Below, in pieces: positions 54,237 through 64,000 of a stretch of DNA of 64,000 bases (its first letter is position 1; each line of letters starts with the position of its first letter). The notes beneath the pieces were generated by a model. That model made no database searches, was not told the DNA's origin, and saw only the letters and a list, made by a program, of their open reading frames with translations. Source of the stretch: Pollenia angustigena (lineage: Eukaryota; Arthropoda; Insecta; Diptera; Polleniidae); the NCBI GenBank assembly GCA_930367215.1, contig OV884056.1:126230053-126294052 (forward strand). Direction: 5' to 3'. The position numbers and the translations under genes are program-made.

Positions 54237-56308
54237 AGAAATGATGTGGACTAGGTTGATGTATATTTATGTCACATATACTCCGTTTAAGTTTGCTATT
54301 GCAATTCAGCCAGATCGGTCCAAAAATGACGGAGACATGAACAAAAAACCACGACTACCTCCAAATTTTTCCAAAAATCCCTTGTTGTTGTTGTATTTTT
54401 TTATTTCTGTATATCTTGAGAACGGCAATAGCCAAAGTTTCCAAATTAGGTACACATATTAAGGTTGCCAATACACACCATCCTACAAAATGTGGGCGGG
54501 ATTGGAGAAGTGGGCGTGGTACCTCCCGTACAAAAAAAATGGAAAATTTTATAAGAAACTAAATTTAAGGGCTGCCATATGTCCTATGGATATGACTTAT
54601 ATATCAAAATATCGGAAATTTTTAGTAGAACATATTTTATAAAAAACTCGGGAAAATCGATTCAGATACAAAAAAGTTATGACCAAAATTAAATTTTTTT
54701 TAAATACCCACTTTCGGGAACCATAGATCTCCTCGAGTCCAAGCTTTATAACTAAAGTAAATGGTAAAATGGCAGAGTTATAAACGAAATACTGAATCCA
54801 TATATATTTACAAGTTTATATAAATGTTTATATATAAATATAACTTAAGTAAATGGTAAAATTCTTCCTTAACACGTCGGTATATAAAACTATCCCATCG
54901 GTTAGACAATGGGTAATTTATGAGCAAAATACTCCAAAAATGGGCTAAAAAACATCAACATTTTTATAAAAACCTAAATTTTAGGGCTGCTATACGTCCT
55001 ATGGATATGACTTATATACCAAAATATCTGAAATTTCTAGCAGAACATATTTTATAAAAAACTCGGGAAAATCGATTCAGATACAAAAAAGTTATGACCA
55101 AAATAAAATTTTTTTTTTTAAATACCCAATTTCGGGAACCATAGATCTCCCCGAGTCCAAGCTTTATAACTAAAGTAAATGGTAAATTTCTTCTTCAACA
55201 CGTCGGTATATAACTGCCAAATCGGTTAAAAAATGGCAGAGTTATAACCGAAATACTGAATCCACAAAAATTACTCTTTTTATACCCTTCACCGAAGGTA
55301 AGAGGGTATATATAACTTTGTCATTCCGTTTGTATGTTCCACAATAATGATCCTACACCCTATAAAGTATATATATTCTGGGTCCTTATGAAAAGCGAAG
55401 TTCAAATCCGGCTGTCCGTCTGTCCGTGTGTATGTTGAAATGGGTTTTCCGAAAACCCCAGAAATGATGTGGACTAGGTTGATGTATATTTATGTCACAT
55501 ATACTCCGTTTAAGTTTGCTATTTAAATTCAGCCAGATCGGTCCAAAAATGACGGAGATATGAACAAAAAACCACGACTACCTCTAAATTTTTCTAAAAA
55601 TCCCTTGTTGTTGTATTTTTTTATTTCTGTGTATCTTGAGAACGGCAAGAGCCAAAGTTTCCAAATTAGGTACACATATTAAGGTTGCCAATACACACCA
55701 TCCTACAAAATGTGGGCGGGATTGGAGAAGTGGGCGTGGTACCTCCCGTACAAAAAAAATTGAAAATTTTATAAAAACCTAAATTTAAGGGCTGCCATAT
55801 GCCCTATGGATATGACTTATATATCAAAATATCGGAAATTTTTAGTAGAACATATTTTATAAAAAACTCGGGAAAATCGGTTCAGATACAAAAAAGTTAT
55901 GACCAAAATTAAATTTTTTTTTAAATACCCACTTTAGGGAACCATAGATCTCCCCGAGTCCAAGCTTTATAACTAAAGTAAATGGTAAATTTCTTCTTCA
56001 ACACGTCGGTATATAAACCTGCCAAATCGGTTAAAAAATGGCAGAGTTATAAACGAAATACTGAATCCATATATATTTACAAGTTTATATAAATGTTTAT
56101 ATATAAATATAACTTAAGTAAATGGTAAAATTCTTCCTTAACACGTAGGTATATAAAACTATCCCATCGGTTAGACAATGGGTAATTTATGGGCAAAATA
56201 CTCCAAAAATGGGCTAAAAAACATCAACATTTTTATAAAAACCTAAATTTTAGGGCTGCTATACGTCCTATGGATATGACTTATATACCAAAATATCTGA
56301 AATTTCTA
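54237..56308. repeat. 2072-bp duplication unit, copy 2
   Basis: Second copy. The junction at 54236 joins AAATTTCTAG to AAATGATG out of monomer phase, with AG as the only shared bases. Confidence 0.85.
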
Positions 56309-58949
56309 GTAGAACATTTTTTATAAAAAACTCAGAAAAATCGGTTCAGATACAAAAAAGTTATGACCAAAATTTAATTTTTTTTTTTAAATACCCACTT
56401 TCGGGAACCATTGCTTTCCCCGAGTCCAAGCTTTAAAACTAAAATAAATGGTAAATTTCTTCTTCAACACGTCGGTATATAAATCTGCCAAATCGGTTAA
56501 AAAATGGCAGAGTTATAACCGAAATACTGAATCCACCAAAATTTCTCTTTTTATACCCTTCACCGAAGGTATGAGGGTATATATAACTTTGTCATTCCGT
56601 TTCTATGTTCCACAATATTGATCCTACACCCTGTAAAATATATATTCTGGGTCCTTATGAAAAGCGAAGTTCAAATCCGGTTGTCCGTCTGTCCGTGTGT
56701 ATGTTGAAATGCGTTTTCCGAAAACCCCAGAAATGATGTGGACTAGGTTGATGTATATTTATGTCACATGTACTCCGTTTAAGTTTGCTATTGAAATTCA
56801 GCCAGATCGGTCCAAAAATGACGGAGATATGAGCAAAAAACCACGACTACCTCTAAATTTTTCCACACATCCCTTGTTGTTGTATTTTTTTATTTCTGTA
56901 TATCTTGAGAACGGCAAGCGCCAAAGTTTCCAAATTAGGTACACATATTAAGGTTACCAATACACACCATCCTACAAAATGTGGGCGGGATTGGAGAAGT
57001 GGGCGTGGTACCTCCCGAACAAGAAAAATTAAAAATTTTATATACTCCGTTTAAGTTTGCTATTGAAATTCAGCCAGATCGGTCCAAAAATGACGGAGAT
57101 ATGACCAAAAAACCACGACTACCTCTAAATTTTTCCAAAAATCCCTTGTTGTTGTATTTTTTTTATTTCTGTATATCTTGAGAACGGCAAGAGCCAAAGT
57201 TTCCAAATTAGGTACACATATTAAGGTTGCCAATACACACCATCCTACAAAATGTGGGCGGGATTGGAGAAGTGGGCGTGGTACCTCCCGTACAAAAAAA
57301 TTGAAAATTTTATAAAAACCTAAATTTAAGGGCTGTCATATGCCCTATGGATATGACTTATATATCAAAATATCGGAAATTTTTAGTACAACATATTTTA
57401 TAAAAAATTCGGGAAAATCGGTTCAGATACAAAAAAGTTATGACCAAAATTAAATTTTTTTTTTAAATACCCAATTTCGGGAACCATAGATCTCCCCGAG
57501 TCCAAGCTTTATAACTAAAGTAAATGGTAAATTTCTTCTTCAACACGTCGGTATATAACTGCCAAATCGGTTAAAAAATGGCAGAGTTATAACCGAAATA
57601 CTGAATCCACAAAAATTACTCTTTTTATACCCTTCACCGTAGGTAAGAGGGTATATATAACTTTGTCATTCCGTTTGTATGTTCCACAATAGTGATCCTA
57701 CACCCTATAAAGTATATATATTCTGGGTCCTTATGAAAAGCGAAGTTCAAATCCGGCTGTCCGTCTGTCCGTCTGTCCGTGTGTATGTTGAAATGGGTTT
57801 TCCGAAAACCCCAGAAATGATGTGGACTAGGTTGATGTATATTTATGTCACATATACTCCGTTTAAGTTTGCTATTGCAATTCAGCCAGATCGGTCCAAA
57901 AATGACGGAGACATGAACAAAAAACCACGACTACCTCCAAATTTTTCCAAAAATCCCTTGTTGTTGTATTTTTTTATTTCTGTGTATCTTGAGAACGGCA
58001 AGAGCCAAAGTTTCCAAATTAGGTACACATATTAAGGTTGCCAATACACACCATCCTACAAAATGTGGGCGGGATTGGAGAAGTGGGCGTGGTACCTCCC
58101 GTACAAAAAAAATTGAAAATTTTATAAAAAACTAAATTTAAGGGCTGCCATATGTCCTATGGATATGACTTATATATCAAAATATCGGAAATTTTTAGTA
58201 GAACATATTTTATAAAAAACTCGGGAAAATCGATTCAGATACAAAAAAGTTATGACCAAAATTAAATTTTTTTTAAATACCCACTTTCGGGAACCATAGA
58301 TCTCCTCGAGTCCAAGCTTTATAACTAAAGTAAATGGTAAAATGGCAGAGTTATAAACGAAATACTGAATCCATATATATTTACAAGTTTATATAAATGT
58401 TTATATATAAATATAACTTAAGTAAATGGTAAAATTCTTCCTTAACACGTCGGTATATAAAACTATCCCATCGGTTAGACAATGGGTAATTTATGAGCAA
58501 AATACTCCAAAAATGGGCTAAAAAACATCAACATTTTTATAAAAACCTAAATTTTAGGGCTGCTATACGTCCTATGGATATGACTTATATACCAAAATAT
58601 CTGAAATTTCTAGCAGAACATATTTTATAAAAAACTCGGGAAAATCGATTCAGATACAAAAAAGTTATGACCAAAATTAAATTTTTTTTTTTAAATACCC
58701 AATTTCGGGAACCATAGATCTCCCCGAGTCCAAGCTTTATAACTAAAGTAAATGGTAAATTTCTTCTTCAACACGTCGGTATATAACTGCCAAATCGGTT
58801 AAAAAATGGCAGAGTTATAACCGAAATACTGAATCCACAAAAATTACTCTTTTTATACCCTTCACCGAAGGTAAGAGGGTATATATAACTTTGTCATTCC
58901 GTTTGTATGTTCCACAATAATGATCCTACACCCTATAAAGTATATATAT

Positions 58950-60686
58950 TCTGGGTCCTTATGAAAAGCGAAGTTCAAATCCGGCTGTCCGTCTGTCCGT
59001 GTGTATGTTGAAATGCGTTTTCCGAAAACCCCAGAAATGATGTGGACTAGGTTGATGTATATTTATGTCACATGTACTCCGTTTAAGTTTGCTATTGAAA
59101 TTCAGCCAGATCGGTCCAAAAATGACGGAGATATGAGCAAAAAACCACGACTACCTCTAAATTTTTCCACACATCCCTTGTTGTTGTATTTTTTTATTTC
59201 TGTATATCTTGAGAACGGCAAGCGCCAAAGTTTCCAAATTAGGTACACATATTAAGGTTACCAATACACACCATCCTACAAAATGTGGGCGGGATTGGAG
59301 AAGTGGGCGTGGTACCTCCCGAACAAGAAAAATTAAAAATTTTATAAAAACCTCAATTTAAGGGCTGCCATATGTCCTATGGATATGACTTATATATCAA
59401 AATATCGGAAATTTTTTGTAGAACATATTTTATAAAAAACTCGGGAAAATCGGTTCAGATACAAAAAAGTTATGACCAAAATTTAATTTTTTTTTAAATA
59501 CCCACTTTCGGGAACCATAGATCTCCCCGAGTCCAAGCTTTATAACTAAAGTAAATGGTAAATTCCATATTCAACACGTCGGTATATAAATCTGCCAAAT
59601 CGGTTAAAAAATGGCAGAGTTATAACCGAAATACTGAATCCACAAAAATTACTATTTTTATACCCTTCACCGAAGTTAAGAGGGTATATATAACTTTGTT
59701 ATTCCGTTTCTATGTTCCACAATATTGATCCTACACCCTATAAAGTGTATATATTCTGGGTCCTTATGAAAAGCGAAGTTCAAATCCGGCTGTCCGTGTG
59801 TTTGTTGAAATGGGTTTTCCGAAAACCCCAGAAATTATGTGGACTAGGTTGATGTATATTTATGTCACATTTACTACGTTTAAGTTTGCTATTGAAATTC
59901 AGCCAGATCGGTCCAAAAATGACGGAGATATGAGCAAAAAACCACGACTACCTCTAAATTTTTCCAAAAATCCCTTGTTGTTGTATTTTTTTATTTCTGT
60001 ACATCTTGAGAACAGCAAGAGCCAAAGTTTCCAAATTAGGTACACATATTTAGGTTGCCAATACACACCATCCTACAAAATGTGGGCGGGATTGGAGAAG
60101 TGGACGTGGTACCTCCCGTAAAAAAAAAATTAAAAATTTTATAAAAACCTAAATTTAAGGGCTGCCATATGCCCTATGGATATGACTTATATATCAAAAT
60201 ATCGGAAATTTTTAGTAGAACATATTTTATAAAATACCCACTTTCGGGAACCATAGATCTCCCCGAGTCCAAGCATTATAACTAAAGTAAATGGTAAATT
60301 TCTTCTTCAACACGTCGGTATATAAATCTGCCAAATCGGTTAAAAAATGGCAGAGTTATAACCGAAATACTGAATCCACAAAAATTACTCTTTTTTCATA
60401 ATAAACTTTGTTAAAATATATATTTACAAGTTTATATAAATGTTTATATATAAATATAACTTAAGTAAATGGTAAAATTCTTCCTTAACACGTCGGTATA
60501 TAAAACTATCCCATCGGTTAGACAATGGGTAATTTATGAGCAAAATACTCAAAAAATGGGCCAAAAAACATCAACATTTTAATAAAAACCTAAATTTTAG
60601 GGCTGCTATACGTCCTATGGATCTAGTAGAACATATTTTATAAAAAACTCGGGAAAATCGGTTCAGATACAAAAAAGTTATGACCT
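58950..60686. repeat. 1750-bp duplication unit, copy 1
   Basis: Ends where GTTATGACC is joined to TATAAAATATATATT (60686), out of monomer phase. Confidence 0.8.
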
Positions 60687-60699
60687 ATAAAATATATAT

Positions 60700-62436
60700 T
60701 CTGGGTCCTTATGAAAAGCGAAGTTCAAATCCGGTTGTCCGTCTGTCCGTGTGTATGTTGAAATGCGTTTTCCGAAAACCCCAGAAATGATGTGGACTAG
60801 GTTGATGTATATTTATGTCACATGTACTCCGTTTAAGTTTGCTATTGAAATTCAGCCAGATCGGTCCAAAAATGACGGAGATATGAGCAAAAAACCACGA
60901 CTACCTCTAAATTTTTCCACACATCCCTTGTTGTTGTATTTTTTTATTTCTGTATATCTTGAGAACGGCAAGCGCCAAAGTTTCCAAATTAGGTACACAT
61001 ATTAAGGTTACCAATACACACCATCCTACAAAATGTGGGCGGGATTGGAGAAGTGGGCGTGGTACCTCCCGAACAAGAAAAATTAAAAATTTTATAAAAA
61101 CCTCAATTTAAGGGCTGCCATATGTCCTATGGATATGACTTATATATCAAAATATCGGAAATTTTTTGTAGAACATATTTTATAAAAAACTCGGGAAAAT
61201 CGGTTCAGATACAAAAAAGTTATGACCAAAATTTAATTTTTTTTTAAATACCCACTTTCGGGAACCATAGATCTCCCCGAGTCCAAGCTTTATAACTAAA
61301 GTAAATGGTAAATTCCATATTCAACACGTCGGTATATAAATCTGCCAAATCGGTTAAAAAATGGCAGAGTTATAACCGAAATACTGAATCCACAAAAATT
61401 ACTATTTTTATACCCTTCACCGAAGTTAAGAGGGTATATATAACTTTGTTATTCCGTTTCTATGTTCCACAATATTGATCCTACACCCTATAAAGTGTAT
61501 ATATTCTGGGTCCTTATGAAAAGCGAAGTTCAAATCCGGCTGTCCGTGTGTTTGTTGAAATGGGTTTTCCGAAAACCCCAGAAATTATGTGGACTAGGTT
61601 GATGTATATTTATGTCACATTTACTCCGTTTAAGTTTGCTATTGAAATTCAGCCAGATCGGTCCAAAAATGACGGAGATATGAGCAAAAAACCACGACTA
61701 CCTCTAAATTTTTCCAAAAATCCCTTGTTGTTGTATTTTTTTATTTCTGTACATCTTGAGAACAGCAAGAGCCAAAGTTTCCAAATTAGGTACACATATT
61801 TAGGTTGCCAATACACACCATCCTACAAAATGTGGGCGGGATTGGAGAAGTGGGCGTGGTACCTCCCGTAAAAAAAAAATTAAAAATTTTATAAAAACCT
61901 AAATTTAAGGGCTGCCATATGCCCTATGGATATGACTTATATATCAAAATATCGGAAATTTTTAGTAGAACATATTTTATAAAATACCCACTTTCGGGAA
62001 CCATAGATCTCCCCGAGTCCAAGCATTATAACTAAAGTAAATGGTAAATTTCTTCTTCAACACGTCGGTATATAAATCTGCCAAATCGGTTAAAAAATGG
62101 CAGAGTTATAACCGAAATACTGAATCCACAAAAATTACTCTTTTTTCATAATAAACTTTGTTAAAATATATATTTACAAGTTTATATAAATGTTTATATA
62201 TAAATATAACTTAAGTAAATGGTAAAATTCTTCCTTAACACGTCGGTATATAAAACTATCCCATCGGTTAGACAATGGGTAATTTATGAGCAAAATACTC
62301 AAAAAATGGGCCAAAAAACATCAACATTTTAATAAAAACCTAAATTTTAGGGCTGCTATACGTCCTATGGATCTAGTAGAACATATTTTATAAAAAACTC
62401 GGGAAAATCGGTTCAGATACAAAAAAGTTATGACCA
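60700..62436. repeat. 1750-bp duplication unit, copy 2
   Basis: Nearly identical to 58950-60686; continues past the breakpoint in normal phase (GTTATGACCAAAATTTAA). Confidence 0.8.
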
Positions 62437-63527
62437 AAATTTAATTTTTTTTTTAAATACCCACTTTCGGGAACCATAGATCTCCCCGAGTCCAAGCTTT
62501 ATAACTAAAGTAAATGGTAAATTTCTTCTTCAACACGTCGGTATATAAATCTGCCAAATCGGTTAAAAAATGGCAGAGTTATAACCTAAATACTGAATCC
62601 ACAAAAATTACTCTTTTTATACCCTTCACCGAAGGTAAGAGGGTATATATTACTTTGTCATTCCGTTTGTATGTTCCACAATATTGATCCTACACCCTAT
62701 AAAGTATATATATTCTGGGTCCTTATGAAAAGCGAAGTTCAAATCCGGTTGTCCGTCTGTCCGTGTGTATGTTGAAATGGGTTTTCCGAAAACCCCAGAA
62801 ATGATGTGGACTAGGTTGATGTATATTTATGTCACATATATTCCGTTTAAGTTTGCTATTGAAATTCAGCCAGATCGGTCCAAAAATTACGGAGATATGA
62901 GCAAAAAACCACGACTACCTCTAAATTTTTCCAAAATCCCTTGTTGTTGTATTTTTTTTATTTCTGTATATCTTGAGAACGGCAAGAGCCAAAGTTTCCA
63001 AATAAGGTACACATATTTAGGCTGCCAATACACACCATCCTACAAAATGTGGGCGTGATTGGAGAAGTGGGCGTGGTACCTCCCGCACAAAAAAAATTAA
63101 AAATTTTATAAAAACCTAAAATTAAGGGCTGCCATATGCCCTATGGATATGACTTATATATCAAAATATCCTATGGATCTAGTAGAACATATTTTATAAA
63201 AAACTCGGGAAAATCGGTTCAGATACAAAAAAGTTATGACCAAAATTAAATTTTTTTTTAAATACCCACTTTCGGGAACCATTGCTTTCCCCGAGTCCAA
63301 GCTTTATAACTAAAGTAAATGGTAAATTTCTTCTTCAACACGTCGGTATATAAATCTGCCAAATCGGTTAAAAAATGGCAGAGTTATAACCGAAATACTG
63401 AATCCACAAAAATTACTCTTTTTATACCCTTCACCGAAGGTAAGAGGGTATATATAACTTTGTCATTCCGTTTGTATGTTCCACAATATTGATCCTACAC
63501 CCTATAAAGTATATATATTCTGGGTCC

Positions 63528-64000
63528 TTTTTTTTTTTTTTTTTAACGATAAACCAACACTCAGGGGATGCCCCCTATATATGCAGTGCATTGTGTTGAT
63601 CAGGAAAATAAGGTTTGGGAAGGAGGAAAGAGGGAATAGTGTTTGTGGACATTTGACTTGAATCTTAATAAATAATAAGTACCGGGAAAGACCTCTGCGG
63701 GAAGTTTATTCCACATACGGATAGTTCGACTGAAAAACGAATTTTCTCTATAATGCGTTGTGCGAAACACAGGACAATCGACTACAAACGGATGTGATCC
63801 ACTAGATGAGCGAGTATTACGAAGAAATACTCGGGCGGGTGGAATAAGTTCACTTATCTCAGTGGAACACCTCCCATGGTAATATCGATAGAAAAGTGTC
63901 ACACAACCCACATACCGACGATGCCCCAATGAGTCAATAGAGTTGGATACCCTACTGTCATTGATGAGCTTCACCGCCCTCCTTTGTACACGGTCCAGAA
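63528..64000 (-). mobile_element. 3' end of a non-LTR retrotransposon
   Basis: The T run 63528-63544 is the poly(A) tail of a minus-strand insertion into the satellite, followed by a short 3' UTR (63545-63599). The coding part runs off the window at 64000. Confidence 0.8.
63600..64000 (-). CDS. ORF2 C-terminal part of a non-LTR element (partial)
   Basis: Open from the window edge (DRVQRRAVKLIND) to the stop at 63600. It matches the C-terminal region of reverse transcriptase proteins of CR1/L2/RTE-like elements: SLGHRRYVGCVTLFYRYYHG, then SELIPPARVF, then RMWNKLPAEVFPGTYYLLRF. This region follows the RT domain and has no known catalysis. No stop or frameshift is seen in the 400 bp visible, unlike the R1-clade copies, so this insertion is probably younger. 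The clade is uncertain. The start lies outside the window. Confidence 0.75.
   Translation of the reverse strand, partial: LDRVQRRAVKLINDSRVSNSIDSLGHRRYVGCVTLFYRYYHGRCSTEISELIPPARVFLRNTRSSSGSHPFVVDCPVFRTTHYRENSFFSRTIRMWNKLPAEVFPGTYYLLRFKSNVHKHYSLFPPSQTLFS

Larger units (their letters stand above)
47254..63527. repeat. 16-kb satellite-like tandem array
   Basis: A TTTTTATACCC palindrome marks each monomer: about 47871, 48681, 49564, 50371, 51170, 51979, 53206, 55278, 56548, 57617, 58850, 59654, 61404, 62612 and 63420. Spacing is mostly about 805 bp, with longer forms of about 1.23 kb that carry an extra diverged block (AACTTAAGTAAATGG...). Fixed landmarks: CCCTATAAAGTATATATATT, (CTGTCCGT)n, GTGGGCGGGATTGGAGAAG, and GGGAACCATAGATCTCCCCG. 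Open frames of 60-118 codons (start MYVEMGFPKTPEMMW) recur because the monomer recurs; there is no sign of a protein family. The style resembles dispersed fly repeats, though I cannot name it. Confidence 0.9.

Noticed and set aside
48022..63058. Recurring 60-118-codon frames starting MYVEMGFPKTPEMMW or similar
   Set aside because: Recur only because the satellite monomer recurs; frames are broken in several monomers by single stops (for example near 53452) and resemble no protein family.
47254..63527. CRISPR array or phage-like repeat
   Set aside because: Monomers are about 800 bp, contiguous and without unique spacers; the context is a fly-like eukaryote.

Overview
The window looks like repeat-dense, probably heterochromatic DNA from a fly (Diptera). 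No intact host gene, canonical tRNA, rRNA or CRISPR array is recognisable. The dipteran call rests on the R1-clade retrotransposon proteins, AT-rich spacers, insect-style hAT relics and a satellite of a type I associate with fly genomes; the species cannot be named.

Layout. 1-4052: AT-rich DNA, then about 2.6 copies of a 570-bp tandem repeat with a tRNA-like T-arm, joined to an orphan retrotransposon 5' UTR. 4053-9462: a broken hAT transposase gene and a 2.7-kb hAT-like element with imperfect 8-bp target duplications. 9463-43871: the main feature, a train of R1-clade non-LTR retrotransposons (called A, B, C, D, E, F and H here), all on the minus strand and each separated from the next by a (TATG)n, i.e. 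(ACAT)n on the element strand, microsatellite. This is the arrangement expected of elements that insert specifically into ACAT repeats, as known for the Waldo family. A cut-and-paste transposon (30604-32500, 8-bp duplication), a MITE inside one microsatellite (26255-26699) and a recent 4.09-kb tandem duplication (36221-40307) are superimposed. 43872-47295: fragments of three further retrotransposons, two of them on the plus strand. 47254-63527: a 16-kb satellite array (monomer about 805 bp, longer variant about 1.23 kb) with very recent internal duplications. 63528-64000: the 3' end of another non-LTR element on the minus strand.

How the parts work together. Each R1-clade element encodes ORF1, an RNA-binding Gag-like protein with three CCHC knuckles, and ORF2, an AP-endonuclease, reverse transcriptase and C-terminal CCHC protein. 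ORF1 and ORF2 overlap by stop/start codons (TAATG in A, ATGA in C, E and H), which suggests coupled translation. All readable copies carry stops or frameshifts, so none here is likely to be autonomous. The UTRs hold conserved stem-loops whose paired bases change together between copies, suggesting selection on RNA structure in the ancestral active elements.

All family assignments come from reading motifs by eye; no database search or folding program was run.
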